From the NCBI GenBank assembly GCA_016707485.1, contig JADJHN010000002.1, positions 868,001 through 932,000 on the forward strand: 64,000 nt of DNA, in the 5' to 3' direction. A program made the translations under genes and the position numbers. The number at the start of each line of letters is the position of its first letter. The stretch's first letter is position 1. Source of the DNA: Lysobacterales bacterium. GTDB taxonomy: Bacteria > Pseudomonadota > Gammaproteobacteria > Xanthomonadales > Rhodanobacteraceae. The notes under the pieces were generated by a model, which saw only the letters and a program-made list of their open reading frames with translations, ran no database searches and was not told the DNA's origin. Positions 35,160-47,804 of the stretch are shown here, one piece after another.

Positions 35160-36170
35160 ATGACCTTTGCATCCGGGAATCACCGCCAGGTCGGCGCAGT
35201 CGCGCGGCGTCTGCACGCCTTGCTTGAGGAATCGATTGCGCCCGCAAGAGCCGTGCAGATCCTGGTGGCTGAATCGATTCTCCCCACGCAGTCGAACGCG
35301 GATCCCGGCCTTCCTCTGACTTCGGCAATTTCCAGCATGCTTGTGCCGCCTGCAAGCAGCCCTGGCTCCGTGCCAGGTGTCGTCGCGCATGTGGCTGGCT
35401 GTGAAGCACGAGGTCGTGGCGAAATGGCCTTGCGCCTGCTCGCGCGACAAGGGATTCAGCGCGCCCAGGGGCGAACCTCGCTCGGCGTCATCACGGTGGA
35501 ACTCGTTGTGTTGATGGTCGTGCTGGCGATCCATGCGATTTTCGTGCTGCCGCAGTTCCACGAGATGTTCGACGCGGCGGGCATGGAATTGCCGGCATTC
35601 ACGCGCCTGGTGCTTGCCATGATCGGACCATCCAGTCCACTCATCTCGATCGCCGCCCTGGCGCTCCTGATACTGCTCATGTGGCGGATGGTGCCGTTCG
35701 TGTTCGGTCCGTTGCTGCGGCCTCTCGATCGACTGTTGCTGGCGCTGCCGCTGATCGGGGCGAAGATGCGCCAAGGCAACAGCGACAGGATTTCCGGCTG
35801 GCTTGGTTCTGCCGCGGTCGATGCAACATCCCAACTGACCGCAGTCGAAGCGGCACGGGCATGGCATCGGGGCGAGGCGCTTTCGCGTGCCTGCGCGGAA
35901 GTCCTGCGGGCCGCAGCCACGGGCAAGGAGATTATTGCCTGCCTGAAGGAGGCGCGAGGATTCGACAGCGAGTTTCACGCGGCCCTGGCAATCTCCGATC
36001 GCGAGGATGCGCTGGCGGCATTGCGCGCGCGTTGGCGCAGCGTCGGGGCATTGCCCGAATTCCAGTCCTCGCTGACACCGGCCCTTGTGCAGACGGGCAT
36101 CGGCATTGTCATTGCCGCCGCCGTGATCGCGATGTATCTGCCCATCTTCAAGCTGGCCTCGCTGCTGTAA
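35160..36170 (+). CDS. Divergent GspF/PilC-like inner membrane platform protein
   Basis: This 336-residue protein from ATG 35160 follows AGGAG. The first domain contains LLEESIAPARAVQILVAESI, similar to the helical start of GspF domains. A helix then leads into FVLPQFHEMFDAAGMELPAF, a PilC/GspF signature, and the protein ends in MYLPIFKLASLL as PilC does. Three transmembrane helices are visible. It is shorter than PilC (about 400) and otherwise strongly diverged. It lies between two related prepilins, with no ATPase or peptidase gene nearby. Confidence 0.82.
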   Translation: MTFASGNHRQVGAVARRLHALLEESIAPARAVQILVAESILPTQSNADPGLPLTSAISSMLVPPASSPGSVPGVVAHVAGCEARGRGEMALRLLARQGIQRAQGRTSLGVITVELVVLMVVLAIHAIFVLPQFHEMFDAAGMELPAFTRLVLAMIGPSSPLISIAALALLILLMWRMVPFVFGPLLRPLDRLLLALPLIGAKMRQGNSDRISGWLGSAAVDATSQLTAVEAARAWHRGEALSRACAEVLRAAATGKEIIACLKEARGFDSEFHAALAISDREDALAALRARWRSVGALPEFQSSLTPALVQTGIGIVIAAAVIAMYLPIFKLASLL

Positions 36171-36208
36171 TGCAACGATCGCGGCACGAACCAAGCAAGG
36201 AATTTCCA

Positions 36209-36691
36209 ATGCGCAAGGCAGGCTCCGGATTCACCCTGGTCGAACTGATGATCGTGATCGCGATCATCGGCATCATGGCGGCGCTGGCCCTGCCCAATTA
36301 CCAGGACCGCATCATTCGCACGCAGGTGCAGGAGTCGGTGGCCTTTGTCGAGTTCGCACGCGATGCCGTCGAGGCCTTCCATGCGAAGACCCGGCGCATG
36401 CCCGTGGACAACGCCGAAGCGGGGTTGCCGGCAGCGCAGCAGATCATCGGCAACTACATCGCCCAGGTCGAGATCGAGAATGGCACCATCAACGTGCAGT
36501 TTGGCAATCGCGCGAATCAGGCGATCATCAAGAAGTGGATCACGTTGCGTCCCGGGGTCGTCGCGGCGGCGAAACAGGTACCCGTTTCCTGGTTGTGCGG
36601 CGTGGCGCATCCGGTCGAAGGCCTGACCTACAGTGGCAGCAATCGCACCGACCTGGAGCCGCAGGTATTGCCGATCGATTGTCGTCTCTGA
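36209..36691 (+). CDS. Type IV prepilin-like protein
   Basis: This 160-residue protein from ATG 36209 has a short leader MRKAGSG followed by FTLVELMIVIAIIGIMAALA, a typical processed N-terminus with Glu5. Beyond the spine it has MPVDNAEAGLPAAQQIIGNY, WITLRPGV, VSWLCGVAHP and DCRL, so a disulfide loop at the end is likely. It shares the MP-DN-EAGL and W-CG motifs with the prepilin at 34504, so the two are paralogues. It lies 38 bases after the GspF-like gene. Confidence 0.93.
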   Translation: MRKAGSGFTLVELMIVIAIIGIMAALALPNYQDRIIRTQVQESVAFVEFARDAVEAFHAKTRRMPVDNAEAGLPAAQQIIGNYIAQVEIENGTINVQFGNRANQAIIKKWITLRPGVVAAAKQVPVSWLCGVAHPVEGLTYSGSNRTDLEPQVLPIDCRL

Positions 36692-36782
36692 TGTCCCGCC
36701 TCGTGGCCATGCGGCAAGGGCCATGCCTGCAGGGGCTCCGCTCCCGCCCGATGCGGACGGTGGGGGACAAAGGGGAGGTGCG

Positions 36783-37568
36783 ATGCACAGGTTGATGTCG
36801 GCGCTGTTCGTGCTGGCCGTCTGCGCGGGCCGGGTGGATGCAACGCACGCGGCGATGACGGTCGAGGTGCTGGAGACGTTTCCGCCGGGTCAGGAGGTCA
36901 CTCTCGGAGAGAGTCAGGTCTTCTACCTGCGCCTGGCCTACAACACCGATGCGCCGCGGCGGATCTGGGCGCGTCCGTACTTCGAGGGGCGCGAGGTCGA
37001 TGCATACAGCAATCCTTCGCCGCGGTACGCGCAGGGCAGCGGCGAGGCGCTGGCCTGGTTCTCCTTCACCAAGGCAGGCCTGCAGGTCGACGAGATCCGC
37101 GTCAGCGCCGGCAACAGCCATCCACGTGTGGTGGCCAATCATCGGCTGCGGATGGTGGTGGTCGACAATGCGGCGGTGACGACCGCCGAGCCGGCGTGGA
37201 TTGCACGGCTGCGATCTCAGGCGGGCAGCGTCGGGCCCGATCCGCAGGCGCTCGCCATCGCCGCGGACAGCGCCGGCGATTCGATCCTTGGTGGCTTCAT
37301 GCTGGCAATGCTGTTGGTGGGCATGCTCGGGCTCATCGCACCGGCATGGGCGCTGTGGCGCTGGCGCGGTGGCTGGCGTGTTGCCGCCGCCATTCCGGCG
37401 GCACTGATGGCATTCGTGATCCTGCGCATCGTCATCGGCGTCGCCTTCAACCCGACTTCGCACAATTTGTGGCCGTTCGAGATCCTCTTGAGCGGCGGCC
37501 TGGCATCCATACTGATGTTGGGTCTGTGGCTGGCGCGCAGGCTGGCGGGCACGGGCCAGCCACGGTGA
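36783..37568 (+). CDS. Membrane protein of unknown function next to the pilin cluster
   Basis: This 261-residue protein starts at ATG 36783 after AGGGGAGG. It has a signal peptide (about 1-24) and a periplasmic domain with beta-strand character (MTVEVLETFPPGQEVTLGES, YNTDAPRRIWARPYFEGREV). Three helices follow in the C-terminal half (about 160-182, 192-215, 228-250). I do not recognise the family. Its place 91 bases after the second prepilin suggests co-regulation with the pilins. Confidence 0.78.
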   Translation: MHRLMSALFVLAVCAGRVDATHAAMTVEVLETFPPGQEVTLGESQVFYLRLAYNTDAPRRIWARPYFEGREVDAYSNPSPRYAQGSGEALAWFSFTKAGLQVDEIRVSAGNSHPRVVANHRLRMVVVDNAAVTTAEPAWIARLRSQAGSVGPDPQALAIAADSAGDSILGGFMLAMLLVGMLGLIAPAWALWRWRGGWRVAAAIPAALMAFVILRIVIGVAFNPTSHNLWPFEILLSGGLASILMLGLWLARRLAGTGQPR

Positions 37569-37729
37569 GCGGCGGCGGTCCAGCGCGCCGCCCATGACGA
37601 AAGCAATCAGGGCCACGCTGGGCGCCGGCCCTAACAAGAGTTCATCGACATTCCGATCGGACTCCTTTCAGCCGTCGGATTTGCCCCCATGTCACGGGCT
37701 TCGATCCATTTGCCGTGTCGCCATTCAAC

Positions 37730-39577
<1,848 letters not shown>

Positions 39578-39630
39578 CCCGATTCTCCGCCAACGAATCT
39601 TGCACGCCACGCGTTGGTGAAAGGGGATTT

Positions 39631-39657
39631 GCCCCTCTCCCTGCACGGAAGAGGGGC
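39631..39657. terminator. Hairpin between convergent ABC transporter and S9 peptidase
   Basis: GCCCCTCT at 39631-39638 pairs with AGAGGGGC at 39650-39657 around an 11-base loop. It lies between two genes that converge, so it may terminate both. No clear T tract is present. Confidence 0.55.
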
Positions 39658-39693
39658 GGCGTGGAAGATCGTGTGCAGCGGTGCAGCGTTTGC

Positions 39694-41661
39694 TCAAGGT
39701 GCCTTGGTCGAAACGTCGCCTTTGAGATGGGTGTCGAGGAAGGCGAGGATCTTGCCGTAGCCCTCGATCTGGTTCTTCTTCTTGCCGAAGCCGTGTCCTT
39801 CATCGTCGAAGACGACATATTCGACCGGCACGTTGTTCTTGCGCACGGCGGCGACGATGTCATCGGATTCGGCAAGAATCACGCGCGGATCGTTCTTGCC
39901 CTGCAGCACCATCAACGGCTTGGTGATCTTGTCGGCGTGGAACAGCGGCGAGATGGCAACGAGCATGTCGCGCTGGCTTTCCGGATTGCCGATTTCCTGA
40001 TAGAGCGCCTCGCGGAAACTTTCCCAGTACGGCGGAATGCTTTCCAGCGTGCGCAACCAGTTGCTGACGCCGAACAGGTCGACGCCAACCTTGAATTCGC
40101 CAGGCTGGAATGCCAGCGCGGCCAGTGTCATGTAACCGCCGTAGCTGCCACCCATGATGCCGATGCGTTCGCCGTCGACGTAATCGAGCGATTGCAGGTA
40201 CTTCTTCGCCTCGACGCAATCCTGCAGCGGCTCGTGGCCGTGCTTCTGGTCATCGGCGGCAAAGAAGGTCTTGCCGTAACCGGAGCTGCCGCGATTGTTG
40301 ATGCCGAGCACGACATAACCGTTGTTGGCGAGGAACTGGGCGACCGTGTTGTAGCCACGCGTGGTCTGCCCGCCGGGGCCACCGTGCACAAGTACCAGGG
40401 CCGGCAATTTGTTCGCGGAAGTGGCCTGATGCGGTTTCCACAGGATGTTCGGGATCTCCATGCCATCGAAGCTCTTGAAGCGCACGACGCTGGAATCGAC
40501 CAGCTCGCCCGCCTCGATCTTCGGGCTCAGCGACGTGGTCAGGCGCTTGGCCTCGGCGTCGCCAAAAGCAAGCGTGTACAACTCGCTGGGCTGGCGGTCA
40601 CCGTTGAGGTAAAACGCCATGCGGTTTTCCGAGCGCGCAATCTCGACGCCACGGATTTCACCGGCGGGCAACTCCGGCAAGTCCAGCGGCGTGCCGGTGG
40701 TCGTGTCGGTGATCGCGACTTGCGTGCTGCCATCGACATTGGTGCCGACAACGAGATACTTGCCGGCATGCGAGTAGCGGGCATAGTCGATGTCCCATTC
40801 TGCCGATTGCACGTCCTCGTGCTTGTCCCCGGCGAGCACATAGCGGCGCAGGCGCTTGAACTCGCTGCCCTCATCGCTGGTGTAGAGCAGGCTGGCCGAA
40901 TCCGGCGAAAAGGTCTCTGCCGAATAGCTGGCATTGCCGGTGTGCGGGGTCAGGTCGATCGTCTTGTTTTTCTGGCGATCGTGGAGGAAGAGGTTGTTGT
41001 CGACCGTCGTGCGCGACCTCGACAGGGCCAGCCAGCGCTCGTCTGGCGAGATCGCGGCAATGTCGTAACCTCCCTTGTTCTCGAAGAGGCGCTCGCGCTT
41101 GTAGGATTTTGCGTCGTAGCGATAGAGGTCGAAGAACTTCTCGTCACGCTCGTTGGTGACGACATAAAACGCCGTGCCATCCGTGCTGAAATCGATGAAG
41201 GTGGCCCTCAGCTTTTCGCCCGGGGTCAAATCCTTTTCGCTGCCGTCGGCTTCGATCACATACAGGTGGTCAAGCTCGTTGCCGCCCTGGTCGCGCGAGA
41301 CCAGCTTGCGCTCGTCGGCCGGAAACCAGGCTTCCGAATAGGTGTTGTCGGTGGTCGAGGCAGTCACCGGCACCCATTCGCCGCCGCTGGCCGGCATCGT
41401 GTAGGCGTTCCAGATGCCGGATTTGTTCGAGGAGAACAGGATCCGGCTTTCATCCGGCGAGAAAGATGCGCCGGCGACGCCGGTGGTGTCGATGAAATCC
41501 TCGATCGGGTGTGCCTTGACGTCTGGCACGGCTTCAGCCGCCGTCGCGGTGGCGGATGTTTCCGCCGATGGCTCGGGAGGCACCGGCGCCGGTGCGCATG
41601 CGGCCAGGGCCAGCAAGGGCAGGAGGATCAGGCTACGGTAGTGCGCAGACGGGCGTTTCAT
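39694..41661 (-). CDS. Prolyl oligopeptidase-family (S9) lipoprotein
   Basis: This 655-residue enzyme starts at ATG 41661 after GGGGAG. A signal peptide with lipobox ALAAC (Cys22) implies membrane anchoring. An N-terminal beta-propeller (WD40-like repeats) covers about residues 50-390. The catalytic domain has the nucleophile in GGSYGGYM, Asp in QGKNDPR and His in DEGHGF. The oxyanion HGGPGG and NNRGSSGYGKTF are typical of S9 peptidases. Probably digests peptides in the periplasm or at the surface. Confidence 0.94.
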   Translation of the reverse strand: MKRPSAHYRSLILLPLLALAACAPAPVPPEPSAETSATATAAEAVPDVKAHPIEDFIDTTGVAGASFSPDESRILFSSNKSGIWNAYTMPASGGEWVPVTASTTDNTYSEAWFPADERKLVSRDQGGNELDHLYVIEADGSEKDLTPGEKLRATFIDFSTDGTAFYVVTNERDEKFFDLYRYDAKSYKRERLFENKGGYDIAAISPDERWLALSRSRTTVDNNLFLHDRQKNKTIDLTPHTGNASYSAETFSPDSASLLYTSDEGSEFKRLRRYVLAGDKHEDVQSAEWDIDYARYSHAGKYLVVGTNVDGSTQVAITDTTTGTPLDLPELPAGEIRGVEIARSENRMAFYLNGDRQPSELYTLAFGDAEAKRLTTSLSPKIEAGELVDSSVVRFKSFDGMEIPNILWKPHQATSANKLPALVLVHGGPGGQTTRGYNTVAQFLANNGYVVLGINNRGSSGYGKTFFAADDQKHGHEPLQDCVEAKKYLQSLDYVDGERIGIMGGSYGGYMTLAALAFQPGEFKVGVDLFGVSNWLRTLESIPPYWESFREALYQEIGNPESQRDMLVAISPLFHADKITKPLMVLQGKNDPRVILAESDDIVAAVRKNNVPVEYVVFDDEGHGFGKKKNQIEGYGKILAFLDTHLKGDVSTKAP

Positions 41662-42023
41662 CGATGACTCCCCATTCCGGTTCAGGAACCCGGACGCTAG
41701 CACAGGGGCGTTGCTGCGCAAGGCATGGAAGTCATGCGCGCGTCGCGACGATCCCGGCGAATGGAGCCTGGCACGCGGGTCGTCGCCAGGTTCGCTCGGA
41801 ACCCCGGTGTTACGATCGTGAACCTGCCAAGCGGGTCGGAGCAGGAAATCACCACGCCACCCCTGCGGGGCACCAGAAGCACCACCCCACCCCTGCGGGG
41901 CACCCCTCCTTTGCAAGGAGGGGAGTCAAGAACCCACGCTCCCCCTGCCAAGGGGGAGTACGGCGGAGCCGGGAGGGGGTTGCTTCCGCCGGGGAGTACG
42001 GCGAAACAATTGGGGAGTGGGCC
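41662..42023. other. Intergenic region between S9 peptidase and DUF559 gene
   Basis: These 362 bases hold the S9 peptidase promoter side and, at 41865-41986, the left copy of the DUF559-flanking repeat. A short CCACCCCTGCGGGGCACCAGAAGCA-type unit at 41857-41880 is tandem with it. No gene is supported. Confidence 0.6.
41865..41986. repeat. Left direct repeat flanking the DUF559 gene
   Basis: About 122 bases nearly identical to the right copy at 42478-42596 and in the same orientation. It contains two hairpins. In the first, CCCCTCCTT pairs with AAGGAGGGG (41903-41911 and 41915-41923). In the second, CTCCCCCT pairs with AGGGGGAG (41939-41946 and 41951-41958). It ends just before the DUF559 gene's leader. 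The two copies bracket the gene as in a transposon-like unit; no transposase is seen. Confidence 0.85.
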
Positions 42024-42410
42024 ATGCAACTGAACAACCTCCCCGAACTACGCACCTTCCGCAAACTGCTCCGCAACCACCTGACGCCTGCCGAGGCCAA
42101 GCTTTGGACATTGCTCAAAGGCTCGCAATTGGAGGGTCGCAAGTTCCGCCGGCAGCACAGCGTGGGCCTCTATATCCTGGATTTCCATTGCCCCAGCGAG
42201 CGCCTTGCCATTGAGCTGGACGGTACCGCTCACGATAGCGAAACGGCGCAGCGTCATGACCAGGAGCGCGCGCTGTTCTTGCAGCATTTCGGGATCAACG
42301 TGTTGCGTTTTGAGAACAAGTGGGTGTTTCAGGAGCCCGAGGCTGTGTTGATGGCCATCAAGGAAGGATTTGGTTGGGAGCAAAAGCAACACGGACCAAC
42401 CGGGCGCTAG
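42024..42410 (+). CDS. DUF559 endonuclease-like protein
   Basis: This 128-residue protein starts at ATG 42024 after GGGGAG. It has the DUF559 pattern: an N-terminal helix pair (RTFRKLLRNHLTPAEAKLW), GRKFRRQHSVGLYILDFHCP, and LAIELDGTAH. The Asp and Glu-Asp positions (ILDF, ELDG) match the Vsr/PD-(D/E)XK-type nuclease fold. The frame ends in a Gln- and Lys-rich tail. It is enclosed by two direct repeats (41865-41986 and 42478-42596). Its activity is unknown. Confidence 0.87.
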   Translation: MQLNNLPELRTFRKLLRNHLTPAEAKLWTLLKGSQLEGRKFRRQHSVGLYILDFHCPSERLAIELDGTAHDSETAQRHDQERALFLQHFGINVLRFENKWVFQEPEAVLMAIKEGFGWEQKQHGPTGR

Positions 42411-42477
42411 AGCCACCTCCAGTCCGGGTCCCCGAGCTACCGCCGCACCCTGCAGGGCACCAGAAGCACCCGGCCCC

Positions 42478-42596
42478 GCGGGGCACCAGAAGCACCACCC
42501 CACCCCTGCGGGGCCCCTCCTTTGCAAGGAGGGGAGTCAAGAACCCACGCTCTCCCTGCCAAGGGGAGTACTGCGGAGCCGGGAGGGGGTTGCTTC
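42478..42596. repeat. Right direct repeat flanking the DUF559 gene
   Basis: About 119 bases in direct orientation to the left copy, differing by a few substitutions and short deletions (for example CTCTCCCTGCCAAGGGGAG against CTCCCCCTGCCAAGGGGGAG). The two hairpins of the left copy are preserved. Multiple copies of the CCCCACCCCTGCGGGGC unit lie around it. Confidence 0.85.
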
Positions 42597-42668
42597 GAGC
42601 CAGAACGGAGTAAGGCGCGCCCGGGAAGGGGTTGTTGCGCCGGATTCGACGCAAATCACCGGTTCGTG

Positions 42669-42674
42669 TAAAAT
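42669..42674 (+). promoter_or_regulatory. Candidate -10 element of the EF-G gene
   Basis: TAAAAT stands out in an otherwise GC-rich stretch. A weak -35 (TTCGAC at 42645-42650) lies 18 bases upstream. If used, the transcript would carry a leader of about 210 bases containing the hairpin at 42684-42702. Confidence 0.45.
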
Positions 42675-42683
42675 CGCGCGCCG

Positions 42684-42702
42684 ATCCGGGCCTTGCCCGG
42701 AT
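42684..42702 (+). promoter_or_regulatory. 5' leader hairpin before EF-G gene
   Basis: ATCCGGGC (42684-42691) pairs with GCCCGGAT (42695-42702) around CTT. The hairpin would lie at the very start of the transcript from the nearby TAAAAT element. It may protect the 5' end or regulate; this is inferred. Confidence 0.4.
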
Positions 42703-42892
42703 GCCCAGGCGGACTTCGGTCTGCATCGATACTGAAGCAATCGGGCAGTTTCCACGACATGCACCCGACAGCAGCGCTCTCCGCGCGCCATGCTGCCGCG
42801 TTCGGTGTCGTGTTTTTTCGTGGTCGAAAGGCTCGGTCGATACCGATCGGGATTCTGCTCGGCCAATCATTATCAGGTACCAGAGAAAAATC

Positions 42893-45022
<2,130 letters not shown>

Positions 45023-45070
45023 TCGTCCAGCGACTCGGCGGCGAACCCGCCCAGTCCGCCAGCTTCAAGA

Positions 45071-45106
45071 CAACGCCCGCGTGCGAACCACGCGGGCGTT
45101 GTCGTT
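45071..45106. terminator. Rho-independent terminator of the EF-G gene
   Basis: CAACGCCCGCGTG (45071-45083) pairs perfectly with CACGCGGGCGTTG (45089-45101) around a five-base loop, and TCGTTT follows. It also lies at the end of the convergent DUF885 gene and may serve both. Confidence 0.85.
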
Positions 45107-45150
45107 TCCGCGCCCGGAATTGCGACCAGCGCGTGCCCGTGGCTGCACGA

Positions 45151-46938
45151 CTAGTACGCGCTGGCGGCTGCGCCCTGCACGGCGGCGGCCGCCTTGCGGT
45201 CGGCGATGAAGCGCTGGATCTGCGCATCGAGTACCGGCAGCGGCACCGAGCCCTGGGCGAGCACGGCATCGTTGAAGGCGCGGATATCAAAGCGGGTACC
45301 GAGTTCCTTTTCAGCCTCCTTGCGCAGGGCGACGATGCGGATCTCGCCGAGCTTGTAGCTCAGCGCCTGTCCGGGCCAGGAGATGTAGCGATCGACTTCG
45401 GTGGTGACCTCGTGCTCGCTGAGCGCGGTGTGATCGCGCAGGTAAGCCAGCGCCTTGTCGCGACTCCAGCCCTTGTGGTGCACGCCGGTGTCGATGACCA
45501 GGCGGCAGGCACGCCACATCTCGTAGGTGAGGCGGCCGAAATTCTCGTAGGGCGTGGTGTAGATGCCCATTTCCACGCCCAGCTTTTCCGCATACAGACC
45601 CCAGCCTTCGCCATACGCCGAAATGTAGCCGTTGCGCCGAAACGGCGGCAATGCGGTTTGCTCTTCGGCCAGCGACAACTGGAATGAATGCCCGGGCGCG
45701 GATTCGTGCAAGGTCAGCGCCGGCAGGTTGTATAGCGGTCGCGAGGGCAGATCATGGGTGTTCAGCCAATAGGTCGAGGCACCACCGCGCCCGGCCGTCC
45801 AGAACGGCGCAATGTCGGCCGGCACCGGTTCGATGCCGAAGCGCCCGCGCGGCAGCAGGTTGAAGAAGCGCGACAACTTCGCATCGACGCGCTTGGCAAT
45901 CCAGGCAGCACGCATGAGCAATTCATCCGGGGTCTTCGCGTAAAACTGCGGATCCTTGCGCAGGAAGGCGAGGAATTCGGCGAAGCTTCCGCTGAACCCG
46001 GCTTCGTGCATGCTTGTCAGCATCTCTGCCTGGATGCGTGCGACCTCGTCGAGCCCGATCTTGTGGATGTCCTCGGCACTCAGGTCCAGGGTCGTGTATT
46101 CGCGGATCTGCTGGCGATACCAGGCCTTGCCGTTCGGCATCGATTCCGCCGCCAGGGATTTGCGCGCCTTGAGCAGGTATTCGGTGCGGAAGAAATCGAG
46201 CAGTTTCGCGTACGCCGGAATCACCGCCGTGCGGATTGCGGCAAGCCCGGCACCGCGCAACTGCTCCTGGCGTTCCAGCGGCATGCTCGCCGGCAGTTCC
46301 TTGAGCGGCTTGAAGAACTCGCTGTCCGCCGCTTCCGTCAATTCGGCAACCATGGCAATCGAGGCATCGCGCCCGGGCAACACCGCCCGCGGCACGCTGA
46401 AGCCGCGTTTGAGTCCGGCGCGCATGTTGACGATCTGCTCATCGAAATAACGCGGGACATCGTTCAATCGCGCGATGTAATCCTCGGCGTCCTCGACCGT
46501 GCGCAACGGCCTGCGCGTCATGAAGCCGAGATCCGACCAGAACGACGAGTCCGAATTGAACGGCATCTCGTAGCCGCCAAAACGGATGTCGGCGGCGAAG
46601 TTGCCGATCTGCGGCCGGTAGACGGCAAAGTTGATCTGTTCGGCCGCCGAAAGTTCGTCAGCCGGCAGCGCGTCCAGTTGCTTGAGCACATCGCTCCAGA
46701 CCTGCAGTCGCTGCTTCTGCGTCTCGGCATCGACGTGCGGCAGGTGATTGATGCGGGCGGCATCCTCCCTGTCGTCGTCGGCGCCGGGAAACTGCTGCTG
46801 GCGCCAGGTCCATTCTTCCTCGTAGATGGCCTTGAACTGCTGGTCCACCGATGAGCCCGGCGCGATGTCGGCACGCGTGGGCACGGGCACGGCCAGGAAA
46901 ACACCCAGACAGCAAGCGCCCAGCATCGGCAATTTCAT
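45151..46938 (-). CDS. DUF885 metallopeptidase-like exported protein
   Basis: This 595-residue protein starts at ATG 46938, preceded by GGAG. It has a signal peptide (about 1-22) and a helical body. The C-terminal part has the zinc-binding motif LHESAPGHSFQLS and the nearby GEGWGLYAEKLG, whose Glu is likely the third ligand. DUF885 proteins are gluzincin-like peptidases of unknown substrate, often periplasmic lipoproteins; no lipobox is seen here. A much longer reading to 47346 runs through an upstream region and is rejected. Confidence 0.9.
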   Translation of the reverse strand: MKLPMLGACCLGVFLAVPVPTRADIAPGSSVDQQFKAIYEEEWTWRQQQFPGADDDREDAARINHLPHVDAETQKQRLQVWSDVLKQLDALPADELSAAEQINFAVYRPQIGNFAADIRFGGYEMPFNSDSSFWSDLGFMTRRPLRTVEDAEDYIARLNDVPRYFDEQIVNMRAGLKRGFSVPRAVLPGRDASIAMVAELTEAADSEFFKPLKELPASMPLERQEQLRGAGLAAIRTAVIPAYAKLLDFFRTEYLLKARKSLAAESMPNGKAWYRQQIREYTTLDLSAEDIHKIGLDEVARIQAEMLTSMHEAGFSGSFAEFLAFLRKDPQFYAKTPDELLMRAAWIAKRVDAKLSRFFNLLPRGRFGIEPVPADIAPFWTAGRGGASTYWLNTHDLPSRPLYNLPALTLHESAPGHSFQLSLAEEQTALPPFRRNGYISAYGEGWGLYAEKLGVEMGIYTTPYENFGRLTYEMWRACRLVIDTGVHHKGWSRDKALAYLRDHTALSEHEVTTEVDRYISWPGQALSYKLGEIRIVALRKEAEKELGTRFDIRAFNDAVLAQGSVPLPVLDAQIQRFIADRKAAAAVQGAAASAY

Positions 46939-47185
46939 CGTGCAGCTCCGCATCCGCATAGAACTGCATGATCGCATCCCTTTGCCTGTCGTCAAATCCG
47001 CGCGGGCCCCGGCAATTGCGCCGGTGCCGCCATTGCGCAATTCCCGGCACGGGCGACAATGCCGGCCTGACCAGTCCAGTCCAGCCATCGATGCCTGAGC
47101 CATTTCCATGCCAGCGCCGGAGCGCCGGTTTTTCGCGCCGTCGCCGATTCGACCTTGCCGCGCGCAGGCAGCGTTGCGCGTACCC

Positions 47186-47779
47186 ATGAAGTGGTCATCC
47201 GCCTCAAGCCAGGCAGCACTCATCCGCCTTGCCCGCGCCGTGTCGATCTTCGGCCATCCCATGCTGGTCATGCCGCTGGCAGCGTGGCTGGCGGCAAGGA
47301 ACAGTCGCGGCGACGGCTCGACGACGTGGCTCGTGCTGATTGCCATCGTCGCCCTCGGCCTGGTCGTGCTGGCCTACAGCGCAAGCCGGGTGCGCGGTGG
47401 TCATTGGCAGCATGTCGATGCCAGTGCGCCGGACGAGCGACGCGGACTGAACCTGTTCCTGCTGGGGGTGTTTGTCCTCGCCGCGGCATTGGCGGCCTGG
47501 CATTCCGGCAACTCGCCGATCACCGTCGCCCTGCTGCTGGCTGCGGCCGTCATCCTGCTTGCCCTGCTCACGGCGGCATGCTGCAAACTGTCTCTGCACG
47601 TTGCCTTTGCCTGCTTCGCGATCTTCGTGCCCGGCAGTTTCGCCGCCGCTGCAGGAATCGCGATCCTGGCCATTGCCGTTGCCTGGTCGCGGCTGGTATT
47701 AGGTCGCCACGATCGTCGCGATATTCTCGTCGGCGCGCTGGCGGGGATGGTCGCCGGCATCCTTTTCCAGACCTTTTGA
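47186..47779 (+). CDS. PAP2-like membrane phosphatase
   Basis: From ATG 47186 this 197-residue polytopic protein begins with a short helix followed by VSIFGHPMLVMPLAAWLA. The last part has the PAP2 motif 3 form WSRLVLGRHDRRDILVGA (SR-x5-H-x3-D). The KLSLHVAFAC segment stands in place of motif 2. It has about five helices. No ribosome binding site is evident, and an upstream ATG at 47108 is an alternative. The 2OG oxygenase gene begins 25 bases later. Confidence 0.75.
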   Translation: MKWSSASSQAALIRLARAVSIFGHPMLVMPLAAWLAARNSRGDGSTTWLVLIAIVALGLVVLAYSASRVRGGHWQHVDASAPDERRGLNLFLLGVFVLAAALAAWHSGNSPITVALLLAAAVILLALLTAACCKLSLHVAFACFAIFVPGSFAAAAGIAILAIAVAWSRLVLGRHDRRDILVGALAGMVAGILFQTF

Positions 47780-47804
47780 ATCCCGCAGGAGAGGAGCACA
47801 GCGC

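Larger units (their letters stand above)
42411..42892. other. Intergenic region between DUF559 and EF-G genes
   Basis: These 482 bases hold extra copies of the CACCAGAAGCACC unit (42457-42496), the right direct repeat (42478-42596), a possible promoter near 42669 and a structured leader before the EF-G gene. No gene is supported. Confidence 0.6.

Noticed and set aside
41861..42600. CRISPR-like array near the DUF559 gene
   Set aside because: There are only two long direct repeats with a gene between them, and no regular spacers or cas genes. A repeat cassette fits better.
45151..47346. 731-residue version of the DUF885 protein
   Set aside because: The extra N-terminus is not protein-like. 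The ATG at 46938 has a ribosome site and begins a proper signal peptide.
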